A stretch of DNA of 64,000 nucleotides, from contig JAIELJ010000003.1 of the NCBI GenBank assembly GCA_019753105.1, forward strand, positions 124,001-188,000. The letters run 5' to 3'. Below are positions 54,048 to 62,662 of this stretch, in pieces; the first letter of the stretch is position 1, and every line of letters begins with the position of its first letter. The position numbers were made by a program, and so were the translations under genes. This DNA is from Hyphomonadaceae bacterium (GTDB lineage: Bacteria; Pseudomonadota; Alphaproteobacteria; Caulobacterales; Aquidulcibacteraceae). The notes below the pieces were generated by a model. The model did not search any database and had not been told where the DNA came from. It worked only from the letters and a program-made list of their open reading frames with translations.

Positions 54048-54623
54048 TTAGCCCGCAGCCGGCATCAGCACTGTGTCGATCACGTGGATCAAGCCGTTGG
54101 AGGCCGCGACGTCAGTCGCCGTGACGGTCGATGTTCCGCCCGCCGCGTCAGTGAGCACAACATTCGATCCCTGCAGACGCGCCGTAAGCGTGCCGCCTTG
54201 AACCGTCGTAAGCGTCGCCGTGCCGCCGCCTGATTGAATTTGCGCGACGAGATCAGCCGCAGTCACGCGACCGGCGACGACGTGGTACGTCAAAATGCCG
54301 GTTAGCGTTTCGCGCTGAGCCGGTTGGGTCAGATTTTCGACCGTGCCGGCAGGAAGCTTTGCGAAAGCCGCATTGGTCGGCGCGAAAACCGTGAACGGGC
54401 CGGCGCTGGAAAGCGTGTCGACCAAGCCTGCCGCTTGTACAGCAGCGACGAGCGTAGAGAAGTCGGGATTAGCAACCGCTGCATCGACGATTGTTCCGCT
54501 TGGTGCTGCAACTTCCGTTGTCGCGTCGGCTGGTTCAGCGGCCGGCTGTTCAGCAGCGCCGCCGCACGCGGCCAATGTGATTGAGATCGCAGCAACGGCT
54601 GCGGCCAACGTAAACTTGCGCAT
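54048..54623 (-). CDS. Fasciclin (FAS1) domain lipoprotein
   Basis: 191 residues from the ATG at 54623 (MRKFTLAAAVAA). Signal peptide with lipobox (ITLAAC), an Ala/Pro/Glu-rich linker, then one FAS1 domain with H1 motif GPFTVFAPTNAAFAKLP, the YHVVAGR element and H2 motif NGLIHVIDTVLMP. Single-FAS1 lipoproteins mediate adhesion or have unknown envelope roles. The track ORF extends upstream into a region without coding character. Confidence 0.92.
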   Translation of the reverse strand: MRKFTLAAAVAAISITLAACGGAAEQPAAEPADATTEVAAPSGTIVDAAVANPDFSTLVAAVQAAGLVDTLSSAGPFTVFAPTNAAFAKLPAGTVENLTQPAQRETLTGILTYHVVAGRVTAADLVAQIQSGGGTATLTTVQGGTLTARLQGSNVVLTDAAGGTSTVTATDVAASNGLIHVIDTVLMPAAG

Positions 54624-54703
54624 ATTTGTCTCCTCATTGTGTGTCGACCCACACTGTGAGGCTTTACGCGCGCAGCACGCGCGTGGATCATTCGCACGCT
54701 TAA

Positions 54704-55798
54704 CTAAGCTGCGCGCGCTTGCGCGATGGAACTTTCGATGTCGAGTTCGTAAGCCTGAAGCGGCGCCGGGCGGTAGCTTGGGTTTGCAGCCCATCGCAGC
54801 CGCGCGGTTTCATGTATGTCCGGAAATGCTTTGATCCCGCGCCGCCATCGCGCGCCGACAATGTTCATGAGCGAGGGCCGCGTGCTCGATGCAAGGGCTG
54901 CGTTGATCGGATCAATTTCCGCAAGGCAGTTTGAAATCACGGAACCCGGTTCCCGCGAGAGCGCGAGACCCGCTTGTTCCGCGCCTTCTAGAACCCAGAG
55001 CAGCGCGCAGTTCGAAAGCCCGCGGTTGGGGCCGCCGCCGACGCCGCCGTGATCTCCGGGAAACCAGGATTGCAGCACGCGTGGTTGCGCGAAGGGCGAG
55101 TTAAACGCTTCGACATTGCTCCAGAGGGTCGGCTTGAAAGGCGCGCGCCGCTCGTCAATGGCGACAGCATGGCGCGCATATTCTACCGAGCGCGAGAGCG
55201 CGGTATCGTGAAACTCATATTGCTTGTTGAGACCAAGCGAGATTGGCAGCAGGCGCGGGATGCCGAGCGCGCCGACCGTGTCCCATACGCCGAGATAGCG
55301 GATGCGAAGATCGACAGGCGGCGCGGTGAACGGCGTTGTAAGCCTCGGCCAAGCAATGGCGTGAGCCGTGCGGAAGCGTTCGGTTTGCGGGCTATCGGCG
55401 CCAATTTCTTTTGAGCGATAGAGTTCGATGCCTTCGTTGGCCTTATCGACATGCGCGCGGCGCAGAATGCCGATCTTGCGGAGCAACCCCGCCAAGCTGC
55501 GGACGGTGTAGGCGCCGCGCGAAAAGCCGAAGAGATAGAGTTCATCGCCCGGTTCGTAGTTGAGGTTGATGAAGAGCCAGGCGTCGAGCAGGTTGTCGTC
55601 GAGATCCGCGCCGGTCATGCCTTGCCAGAGACTGACGCCGCTCAGAGATGCGCCGACGCCGGCGGAATAGTAGACGATCTGTGCGTTGCCGTGGGCGTCA
55701 CGGTTGGCCACGGCGCGGGCTGTCAGCGCGACATTGGTGAGCGTGCCGGCATAAAGCCGCTGCCACGTGCCGTCACAGCAAATGATCAGCCGCTTCAT
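54704..55798 (-). CDS. DUF2235 family alpha/beta-hydrolase-like protein
   Basis: 364 residues from the ATG at 55798. MKRLIICCDGTWQ and LYLFGFSRGAYTVRSLAGLL (nucleophile-elbow-like GFSRG), with GVWDTVGALG and HHAV-type downstream segments (YARHAVAIDERR), define DUF2235. Relatives include type VI secretion phospholipase effectors, but stand-alone copies are common and have unknown substrates; no VgrG or Hcp gene is nearby. It is 8 bp downstream of metW on the same strand, so it may ride on the metX-metW transcript. Confidence 0.9.
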   Translation of the reverse strand: MKRLIICCDGTWQRLYAGTLTNVALTARAVANRDAHGNAQIVYYSAGVGASLSGVSLWQGMTGADLDDNLLDAWLFINLNYEPGDELYLFGFSRGAYTVRSLAGLLRKIGILRRAHVDKANEGIELYRSKEIGADSPQTERFRTAHAIAWPRLTTPFTAPPVDLRIRYLGVWDTVGALGIPRLLPISLGLNKQYEFHDTALSRSVEYARHAVAIDERRAPFKPTLWSNVEAFNSPFAQPRVLQSWFPGDHGGVGGGPNRGLSNCALLWVLEGAEQAGLALSREPGSVISNCLAEIDPINAALASSTRPSLMNIVGARWRRGIKAFPDIHETARLRWAANPSYRPAPLQAYELDIESSIAQARAA

Positions 55799-55805
55799 CG
55801 CGTCC

Positions 55806-56450
55806 TCACGGATTGAGCAGGAAGACGGCTTCTTCGGCGAAGTAGTTCGCCCGCCAGAGCGTTTTGGCGAACGGCGCGCCGGGGCGGCCCTGCGTAAGCG
55901 GCACGGCGGTTTCGATATTGAAGCGCATGCCGCGCGCAAGGTCGGCGAAGTCGCGTATGCTGGCGCGGCGTTCAAGCGCGCCATCGGCCCAAGCGGCGTT
56001 CTTGGCGGCGATGGTGCGGCCGGAGTTGGAGAGCGTGTAGCGGCGCCGCCAATAGGCGGCGTTGCTGACGGTGACGATGACGCGCTCGCCGATACGGCCC
56101 GCCTGCTTCAGCGCTTCGCGCGGGTTCGGCAGCTGCAGGAGCGTGTGCGAGAAGATGACGTACTCGAACGCGCCTGACGGAAACTCGGAGAGATCCGTTT
56201 CCGCGTCGCCCTGCACAACCGCCAAGCCGCGCGCCACACAAGCGCGCACCGCGACCCGGTCACGCTCCAACCCGCGCGCCCGCGCTTTGCATTCATGCAT
56301 GAGCAGCGAAATCAGCGCGCCATCGCCGCAGCCGATATCGAGCACGCGCGATCCATCATTGACCATGCGCGCGATCACCGCGTGATCGCCGCGCGCTGCG
56401 CCATCGAGATTAAGCGGGGCGGCGTGTACGAGTTCGAGCTGGGTCGCCAT
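55806..56450 (-). CDS. metW: MetW-type methyltransferase-like protein
   Basis: 214 residues. SAM-binding VLDIGCGDGALISLLM and the MetW-characteristic SPSGAFEYVIFSHTLLQLPNPREAL-type element (as SGAFEYVIFSHTL) are present. MetW pairs with MetX in methionine biosynthesis in many alpha- and betaproteobacteria and is required for efficient homoserine acylation in some. Its ATG shares a base with the metX stop (TGATG), giving translational coupling. Confidence 0.92.
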   Translation of the reverse strand: MATQLELVHAAPLNLDGAARGDHAVIARMVNDGSRVLDIGCGDGALISLLMHECKARARGLERDRVAVRACVARGLAVVQGDAETDLSEFPSGAFEYVIFSHTLLQLPNPREALKQAGRIGERVIVTVSNAAYWRRRYTLSNSGRTIAAKNAAWADGALERRASIRDFADLARGMRFNIETAVPLTQGRPGAPFAKTLWRANYFAEEAVFLLNP

Positions 56451-57592
56451 CAGACGCCTCCGTTCAGCGAAAGCCCGCGCGCCGAGGCGTTGGCGTCGAT
56501 GAAGCCGGTGAGCGCCGCCTCGAACTGCGGTTCTTCGCCGAGATAGGAATCGTGACCGTTCTCGCTCTCGATCTCAACGAACCCCGCGTCGGCGCCGGCT
56601 GCAATCAGCGCACGGGCCAAAGCGCGGCTTTCGCTGGGGGGAAAGCGCCAATCGCTGGTGAAGGCGAACACGCAATGGCGTGTTGAGCCGCCCTGAAACG
56701 CGTTTGCTAACCGCCCGCCAAAATCGCCGGCGAGGTCGAAGCCATCCATGGCGCGTGAGAGGTAGAGATAGGAGTTCGCGTCGAACCGCTCGATGAAGCT
56801 CGACGTCGCGCCAGTGCTGTAGTCGGCGTTGAAGGCAAAACGTTCGCGCTGGTGCGCGGCGCCCAGCCGGGCGCGGACGTTCGCTTCGGAGAAACTCGCG
56901 ACCTGCGTCGCGACGCGCGCCACCGCCAATCCCTTTGCGGGCCGTACGCCGTGTGAGTAGTACGCGCCGCCGCGCCAATCCGGATCGGCCATGACCGCTT
57001 GGCGGCCCAACTCGGAAAGCGCGATGTTCTGGGCCGACTGGCGTGCGGCCGATGCGATCGTCACGCACGAGAACACGCGCTTCGGATAAGCGCTCGCCCA
57101 ATTCAGCGCCTGCATGCCGCCCATGCCGGCGCCGATGACGAGAAAGAGGCTTTGAATGCCGAGCGCCTCCACAAGCATGGATTGCGCACGCACCATGTCG
57201 GCGATGGTTAGCGGCGGGAAACGCAAACCGTATGGCTGGCCGTCGCGCGCCGGCGTCGCTGGGCTCGTGGTGCCCATCGAGCCGCCAAGTACGTTGGCGC
57301 AAATGACGAAGAAGCGGTTGGTGTCGATCGGACGGCCGGGACCAACGATGCGTGGCCACCAGGCGGGGCGGCCGGTGACGGGGTTGGGGCCGGCGACGAA
57401 TTGGTCGGTTGTAAGCGCATGGCACACCAGCACCGCGTTGGTGCGATCGGCGTTCAGGGCGCCATAGGTTTCGAATGCAATCGTTAATGGCGCGAGCATT
57501 TCGCCATTGGCCAATTGCAAAGGCGTTGATGCGTCGAAGGCAAGGGAACGCACGCCTCCCGCCGCTTGCACTCTCGCTGCTGCATGAATCAT
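56450..57592 (-). CDS. metX: Homoserine O-acetyltransferase MetX (nucleophile position altered)
   Basis: 380 residues from the ATG at 57592. The alpha/beta-hydrolase fold is MetX-like throughout: ALNADRTNAVLVCHAL, CANVLGGSMGTT, SAYPKRVFSCVTIA, the acid FTSDWRFPPSES and the His in ENGHDSYL. At the nucleophile elbow, however, the sequence is VIGAGMGGMQ where canonical MetX has GGSMGG; the catalytic Ser is replaced by Gly. Asp and His of the triad are retained. The gene is coupled to metW. Either the enzyme is inactive as a transferase or acts by another mechanism. A sequencing error is possible but would need a codon change. Confidence 0.9.
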   Translation of the reverse strand: MIHAAARVQAAGGVRSLAFDASTPLQLANGEMLAPLTIAFETYGALNADRTNAVLVCHALTTDQFVAGPNPVTGRPAWWPRIVGPGRPIDTNRFFVICANVLGGSMGTTSPATPARDGQPYGLRFPPLTIADMVRAQSMLVEALGIQSLFLVIGAGMGGMQALNWASAYPKRVFSCVTIASAARQSAQNIALSELGRQAVMADPDWRGGAYYSHGVRPAKGLAVARVATQVASFSEANVRARLGAAHQRERFAFNADYSTGATSSFIERFDANSYLYLSRAMDGFDLAGDFGGRLANAFQGGSTRHCVFAFTSDWRFPPSESRALARALIAAGADAGFVEIESENGHDSYLGEEPQFEAALTGFIDANASARGLSLNGGV

Positions 57593-57744
57593 GCGGACGA
57601 GCCTAGGCCTTTGCCCGAGTCCACGCACCCCCCGTGGATGCATGCCCGGTAACGCACCTTGGCGCGCGAAACGCTGCTGTTGCTTGCGCCGCCACGCGCG
57701 CAGGCGTTGGCGGCTGTGAGGAAAGTGCCTAAGGTCGCGCCAGC

Positions 57745-58554
57745 ATGAACGATCAGGCCCCCCCAACCGATCCCATCGACGCGATTCGCGGCGAGATTGA
57801 CGCTGTCGATAAGTCGTTGCTGACGCTGTTCGCGCAACGCTTGCAGCTCGCCGAAAAGCTCGCCAGCAATAAAGGCGAAAGCGGCCTGCCTATTCGATCC
57901 GGACGCGAAGTGGCCCTTCTGCGCCGCCTGATTGCGGAGGCCCCGGCGCCGCTCGAGAAGGAGCTGGTGGTTGAGCTTTGGCGCGCTCTGATTGGCGCGA
58001 GCCTGCGCCGCCAGAAGATCATCGACGTCGTCGTCGGCGGCGGCCGCAGTGATCCGACGCGTCTCTTCGATGTGGCGCGCCGTCATTTCGGCGCCAGAAC
58101 GCGCATTCAGCATGTCGGCGAGCCGCAGGTCGCGCTGCAGAAGGCTGCGGAGAACCCCCAGACGATGGTGGCGGTGACGCCCTGGCCGGCGGCGCCGGGT
58201 GTCGGCGCGTGGTGGCCGGCGCTTTCGGAGCGGCGCTTTCACGATCTCCACCTGATTGCGGGCTTGCCTCTGATCGGCGCCGGAACGGACGATCCCGAAG
58301 CGTGCGTCTTCGCGTCAGGCCAAACCGATCCGGCAGGCCGCGATTTCACGCTCATCCTCGCGTTCGATCCACATCACCGCGTGCAACGCGCGCTCAACGA
58401 GACGGGGCTCACCGGCAAGGAAGTGGCGCGTTCGGAGCCGCGCGTCCTGCTGCGCATCGAGGAATTTGTGGCGATCAATGATCCCCGCGCCGCGGCGTTG
58501 AACAGCCACGGCCTTGAGTCCGCGCGCGTGCTCGGCTCTTACGCGCGCGTTTGA
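57745..58554 (+). CDS. Chorismate mutase (AroQ type) with C-terminal extension
   Basis: 269 residues. The N-terminal AroQ domain (DAIRGEIDAVDKSLLTLFAQR, LPIRSGREVALLRRL) converts chorismate to prephenate. The C-terminal part (about 100-269; HVGEPQVALQKAAENPQTMVAV, EPRVLLRIEEF) resembles the extension in Caulobacterales mutases; some segments recall ACT-like or PDT-like regions but it lacks a full prephenate dehydratase motif set. The next gene makes the product's oxidised derivative, so the pair forms the tyrosine branch. Divergent from metX. Confidence 0.88.
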   Translation: MNDQAPPTDPIDAIRGEIDAVDKSLLTLFAQRLQLAEKLASNKGESGLPIRSGREVALLRRLIAEAPAPLEKELVVELWRALIGASLRRQKIIDVVVGGGRSDPTRLFDVARRHFGARTRIQHVGEPQVALQKAAENPQTMVAVTPWPAAPGVGAWWPALSERRFHDLHLIAGLPLIGAGTDDPEACVFASGQTDPAGRDFTLILAFDPHHRVQRALNETGLTGKEVARSEPRVLLRIEEFVAINDPRAAALNSHGLESARVLGSYARV

Positions 58555-58556
58555 CC

Positions 58557-59477
58557 ATGTATGTCGTGTTCGAACGCATCGCCGTCATCGGCATTGGCCT
58601 GATCGGCTCATCGATCGCACTTGCCGCGCGCGAAAGCGGGGCTGCGCGTGCGATCGCGCTTTACGATGCTGATCCGGCGGTGCGCCAACGCGCGCGCGAG
58701 TTGTCTCTCGGCGAAGTGTTCGATGATGCCGCTGAGGCAGTGAAGCACGCTGATCTCGTCGTGCTCTGCGTGCCGGTTGGCGCGATGGCGGCAGCCGCTG
58801 AGTCGTGCAAGCCCGGCATGAAGATCGGTGCGATCGTCACAGACGTTGGCTCAGTGAAGCAGGCGGTCGTCGATGGCGTAGGCGCGTTGTTGCCGACTTA
58901 CGTCTACTTCATTCCGGGCCACCCCATCGCGGGTACGGAGCGCTCCGGGCCGGACGCTGGCTTTGCCGCGCTCTTTCACAATCGCTGGCATATTCTGACC
59001 CCGCTGCCGGGCGATGAGCGGGAAGCGTACGCCGCTGCTGTGACGCAGTTGGAAGAGTTTTGGCGCGGGCTTGGCGCGCAGGTCGAGCGCATGGCGCCGG
59101 ATCGTCACGACGTGGTGCTCGCCGTCACCAGCCACTTGCCGCACTTGATCGCGTTTAACATCGTCGCGATGGCCGAGGATCTGGAGAGCGTTACCGAGAG
59201 TGAAGTGGTGAAGTACTCTGCTTCAGGCTTTCGTGACTTCACCCGCATCGCCGCGTCTGATCCTACCATGTGGCGCGACGTGTTCTTGAACAACAAGGAA
59301 GCGGTGCTCGAAGTGCTCGGCCGTTTCTCTGAAGATCTCGCAGCACTTCAGCGCGCGATCCGTTGGGGCGAGGGCGATGCGCTTTACGCGCTCTTCGATC
59401 GCGCCCGCCGCATGCGCCGCGAGGTGATCGAGGCGGGGCAAGATACGCCCGCGCCGAACTGGGGGCGGGAGAATTAG
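58557..59477 (+). CDS. tyrC: Prephenate/arogenate dehydrogenase family protein
   Basis: 306 residues from the ATG at 58557; the TTG at 58551 would overlap the upstream stop and is less likely. Rossmann GxGxxG (AVIGIGLIGSSIALA), VGSVKQAVVDGV, FIPGHPIAGTERSGP and HLPHLIAFNIV identify the TyrA/TyrC family. NAD(P)-dependent decarboxylative oxidation of prephenate (or arogenate) in tyrosine synthesis. It overlaps the 3' end of the convergent DUF2125 gene by 4 bp. Confidence 0.93.
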   Translation: MYVVFERIAVIGIGLIGSSIALAARESGAARAIALYDADPAVRQRARELSLGEVFDDAAEAVKHADLVVLCVPVGAMAAAAESCKPGMKIGAIVTDVGSVKQAVVDGVGALLPTYVYFIPGHPIAGTERSGPDAGFAALFHNRWHILTPLPGDEREAYAAAVTQLEEFWRGLGAQVERMAPDRHDVVLAVTSHLPHLIAFNIVAMAEDLESVTESEVVKYSASGFRDFTRIAASDPTMWRDVFLNNKEAVLEVLGRFSEDLAALQRAIRWGEGDALYALFDRARRMRREVIEAGQDTPAPNWGREN

Positions 59478-60478
59478 TAAACCGGCGGCAGCGTCCGCAC
59501 GGGCAAGCCCTCGATCCGCAACACGCCATCATGCGCGCTGATGTCGAGCGTGATTTCATCGCCGCTGACCACGTATCCCGCTGCGAGCAACCCCAAGGCG
59601 CGCCGCGCGCTATCGTCGATGTTTGGCCCCTGCGCGATGGCGTTGATCACGGGGGCAGGTCGTTCGACCGGCAACACTAAACGGCCGGCGAGCCGGCGCT
59701 GATCATCAAGCCCGCCATCGCCTGATCCTTGCGTCTCAAGCGGCCCCCAAGTTAGCGCAAGCGCCTCGAAGCGGAGCTGGCCTCCAGCTTCGCGCCAGGC
59801 GCCGAGCGGATCGCCCGGCGCTGCACGCAGAAGCGACGCGCCTTCGCTGACCACGATTGCGGCGCGCATGACGGGAACCTCAAGCCCAAAACTCTCGAAG
59901 CCGCGCACATCGCGCGGGAGTGTCAGCCCTTGAGCATCAAACGCGAGCTGATACTCGCCCGCTTGCCTTGGATCAGGTCGCGCATTGGCAACAATCTTGG
60001 TCGCGCGGAGCACGCCTTCTTCCGCCGGATCGTCAAGCACGAGGTTATCGGCCTCGATGCCGGCGACGGCGAGGCGTCCGTTGCTCATGCGGAGGCTCGC
60101 GATCAGCGCATCCGCCGTGACGTTAGTGACTTTGCCTTCACCGTGCGCGACGGCGATCGGTGCGTTGGCTTCGAAAATGATGTGCTGGGGATTGAGCACG
60201 GAGATGTGCAGATCGGCGTTGTCGGTGCTCAAGCCCCAACCGCCATTAGCGGGGCGATATGAAACGCCCTGCAATTCGAGACGCATGAGAACGGGGAAAC
60301 CGTGACGCACAATGCGTTCAACCGAGGCTGATGAGCCGGCTGCGTTTTGCGACGCGACCCACGCATTGATGCGGTTCTCAGCCGTGTTGGCGACGATGTG
60401 CCAGTACGCAATCCAGCCGAGTGCGGCGAGGATGAACAAGGTCCAGGGAACAACCAGCCAAAGCGTGCGCGACTTCAT
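59474..60478 (-). CDS. DUF2125 domain protein
   Basis: 334 residues with an N-terminal anchor or signal helix (WLVVPWTLFILAALGWIAYW) and a large exported domain of the DUF2125 type (MRLELQGVSYRPANGGWGL, LTLPRDVRGFESFGLEV). It is conserved with plsC/YdcF/ftsX in this gene order in Caulobacterales. Function unknown; an envelope role is suggested by its neighbours. It is the last gene of the ftsE operon (overlap of 4 bp with plsC). Confidence 0.9.
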   Translation of the reverse strand: MKSRTLWLVVPWTLFILAALGWIAYWHIVANTAENRINAWVASQNAAGSSASVERIVRHGFPVLMRLELQGVSYRPANGGWGLSTDNADLHISVLNPQHIIFEANAPIAVAHGEGKVTNVTADALIASLRMSNGRLAVAGIEADNLVLDDPAEEGVLRATKIVANARPDPRQAGEYQLAFDAQGLTLPRDVRGFESFGLEVPVMRAAIVVSEGASLLRAAPGDPLGAWREAGGQLRFEALALTWGPLETQGSGDGGLDDQRRLAGRLVLPVERPAPVINAIAQGPNIDDSARRALGLLAAGYVVSGDEITLDISAHDGVLRIEGLPVRTLPPVY

Positions 60479-61203
60479 TGCGCTACGGTGCGACGCTTGT
60501 CCGGCGGCAGCAAGGCCTGACTTTCGCTTTCGAGAACGCGTTCGAGTTCCCGCATGAATTCATCGCGCGGCAGGCCTGCGGGAATCGGCGGCAGCACCTT
60601 GAACGTCACATGCCCCGGCGAACGCATGATGCCTTTGGGCTTCCAGATGAGGCCGGTGTTGAGCGCAACTGGCGTCACGGGAATGTTCAAGTCTTTGTAC
60701 ATCGCCGCGATGCCCGGCTTGTAGTCCGGCGGCGCATCGATCTCCTGGCGCGTGCCTTCCGGGAAGATCAGTACCTGACCGCCGCGCGCCACCGCTTCGC
60801 GCGCGCCACGCACCAAGCTCTTCAACGCCTTGGCGTGGCCGCTACGGTCGACACCAATCTGGTTCTTCTTCAGATACGCGCCCATGACTGGCGTGTTGCC
60901 GAGTTCTTGTTTGTAGACGTACGTCGCGCGCGGCAGGAACAAGGCCGGCACGATGGTGTCGAGCGCCGATTGATGCTTCATCGCGATCAGCGCGCCGCCT
61001 TGCGGCACGTTCTCGAGGCCTTCGAAGCTCACGGTGGCGCCGACGATCCAGCGCAAGCCCCAAAGCGTCGCGCGGCCCCATGAGCGCAGCGCCACCCAAA
61101 CGTAGCGATCGTCCATCAGCACGAACGGCCACAGGCTCAAGCCAACCACCGCCATCGAAGCGTAGAGCCAGATGACGAAGATAATCGAACGGATCAGTCT
61201 CAT
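60475..61203 (-). CDS. plsC: 1-acyl-sn-glycerol-3-phosphate acyltransferase
   Basis: 242 residues from the ATG at 61203. An N-terminal membrane helix precedes the PlsC fold with HX4D (KHQSALDT), a GVDRSGHAKALKSL block and the FPEGTR motif (as LIFPEGTRQE), and the late PVTPVALNTG. It acylates lysophosphatidic acid to phosphatidic acid in phospholipid synthesis. The track version extends upstream into YdcF coding sequence and is rejected. ATGA overlap with YdcF. Confidence 0.93.
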   Translation of the reverse strand: MRLIRSIIFVIWLYASMAVVGLSLWPFVLMDDRYVWVALRSWGRATLWGLRWIVGATVSFEGLENVPQGGALIAMKHQSALDTIVPALFLPRATYVYKQELGNTPVMGAYLKKNQIGVDRSGHAKALKSLVRGAREAVARGGQVLIFPEGTRQEIDAPPDYKPGIAAMYKDLNIPVTPVALNTGLIWKPKGIMRSPGHVTFKVLPPIPAGLPRDEFMRELERVLESESQALLPPDKRRTVAQ

Positions 61204-61817
61204 ACGGGGGCGGCCGCCTCGTCCTCGGATTTGCCGAGGTTCAATACAGCCTCGCGCCCGCGGATGACGAGATATTTTACGTATTCGGCGCCAATGCGCG
61301 ATGCCGCGCCCAGGTCGCTGCGCCAAAGCACCGGATCAGTCCAACGCGTGCGCACCGGATAGGGCACGATCTCGACCTCCGGCAGCGCCAGCGAAAGCTC
61401 CGCGTGCGAGCGCGGCATGTGATAATCGTCGGTGACGAGGATGAGCCGGCGGTAATTGCGCTCGCGCGCCCAGGCCGCTGTTTCAGCGGCGTTGCCCAAC
61501 GTATCTTCCGCGCCGCGGCCGAGGTCGATGCAGCACTCGGCCAGTTGCGGATCAACATTGAGCGCCGCGTCCAGCAGCTCCTCGTCGGTCACGATACGAT
61601 TGACGCCAGAAATCAGCAGCCGCTCGCCTTTGCGTTCTTCCAACAAGCGCACGCCGGTCGATAAGCGCTCCAGCGAGCCGCCTGTGAGCGCGACGATGCC
61701 ATCGGCGCGCTCCGGCTCTTCAGCCAGCACCCGCACGCGCTCCGCGAAATTCCAGAAGCCAAGCACAAAAGCGATCGCGCCAATGATGATCGCCCACGTG
61801 AGCAGCCTGCCCATCAC
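61200..61817 (-). CDS. YdcF family (DUF218) protein
   Basis: 205 residues with one N-terminal transmembrane helix (LLTWAIIIGAIAFVLGFWNF) followed by a DUF218 domain: GIVALTGGSLERLSTGV, LLISGVNR, AEDTLGNAAETAAWA and ILVTDDYHMPRSHAEL. Family members are inner-membrane proteins with a role in peptidoglycan or cell-envelope processes (SanA/ElyC relatives). It overlaps ftsX by 4 bp and plsC by 4 bp, in the middle of the operon. Confidence 0.92.
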   Translation of the reverse strand: MMGRLLTWAIIIGAIAFVLGFWNFAERVRVLAEEPERADGIVALTGGSLERLSTGVRLLEERKGERLLISGVNRIVTDEELLDAALNVDPQLAECCIDLGRGAEDTLGNAAETAAWARERNYRRLILVTDDYHMPRSHAELSLALPEVEIVPYPVRTRWTDPVLWRSDLGAASRIGAEYVKYLVIRGREAVLNLGKSEDEAAAPV

Positions 61818-62662
61818 CCGAGCCTCGCCGCCTGCGCGTGGAAATAGCCCGCTGCTGCGCGCGCGCCTGCGCCCGCGGCAATCGCTGCAACGAGCGGTGC
61901 GGCCGCAATAGGCACGAGATCGACGGGAAGAATCATGCGCTGCAGAGCATCGAAGCTAATCCCGGGAATGACCAGCAGCAGCACGATTAAGCCTGCGACA
62001 CCTGCAAGCACGCCGCCGATCAAGCCGGCGTATAAGCCCATCACGGCCGCCTCATCGGCGACGCGTCCTGCGGCTTGGCTTCGCGTTGCGCCGAGATCGC
62101 ACATCACCGTCACCATTTCGCGCCGGCGCGCAGCAAGACCGCGCGCAGCAAGCGAGACGATGATCGCCATGATCAGCGCGAACGCGATCGAGCCCCAAAA
62201 GGCGGCGTTGCGAACGCGCCCTGCCAGTCCGGCGCCCGCGCCTTCGTTCGGCGCTTCGATGACTTCGGCGGTCACGCCGCCTTGAGCGAGAGCGGCGACC
62301 AGGTCGCCCGCAGTATCGACGTACGGGGCTGCGGGGGCCAACTCCACTTCGATGAGCCGGATTTCGGGCAGGTCTTCGGCGCGCACCTCGCCGCCAAGCA
62401 AGGCGGCGGCGCGGCCAGCCGTCATGGGCGCCGCAGAGACGACCTGTTGAGCCTGCGAAAGCGCCAGTTCAGCGGCCGCAATGCCGGAAGCGCCCTCCGG
62501 CGCGACCACCCGCACAATCGCGTAGTTTGAGCGAGCGGCCTCGTAATCCGCCGCCACCCGGTCGACGCCGCGCGCGGCCAGACCCGCAGCCACGGCGGCG
62601 AAGGCGGCGAAAACGAGCGTCCAGAAGAGAGCGCGCTCCACGCCCGCAAAGGCGTTGATCAT
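61814..62662 (-). CDS. ftsX: Cell division protein FtsX-like ABC permease
   Basis: 282 residues from the ATG at 62662, overlapping ftsE by 4 bp. Four transmembrane helices flank a periplasmic domain: the first near residues 8-28, the others after about 160 (FWGSIAFALIMAIIVSLAARG; MGLYAGLIGGVLAGVAGLIVLLL; VPIAAAPLVAAIAAGAG). The periplasmic region (VVAPEGASGIAAAELALSQ) is that of FtsX. FtsEX couples ATP hydrolysis to activation of peptidoglycan hydrolases at the division site. Confidence 0.88.
   Translation of the reverse strand: MINAFAGVERALFWTLVFAAFAAVAAGLAARGVDRVAADYEAARSNYAIVRVVAPEGASGIAAAELALSQAQQVVSAAPMTAGRAAALLGGEVRAEDLPEIRLIEVELAPAAPYVDTAGDLVAALAQGGVTAEVIEAPNEGAGAGLAGRVRNAAFWGSIAFALIMAIIVSLAARGLAARRREMVTVMCDLGATRSQAAGRVADEAAVMGLYAGLIGGVLAGVAGLIVLLLVIPGISFDALQRMILPVDLVPIAAAPLVAAIAAGAGARAAAGYFHAQAARLG

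Noticed and set aside
54704-55798. Type VI secretion effector locus
   Set aside because: DUF2235 occurs in some T6SS effectors, but no Hcp, VgrG, PAAR or immunity gene is present; the gene sits next to metW.
57593-57744. SAM-type riboswitch upstream of metX
   Set aside because: I looked for SAM-II and SAH riboswitch cores in the 152-bp metX/chorismate mutase spacer and saw no convincing match; a covariance-model search would be decisive.
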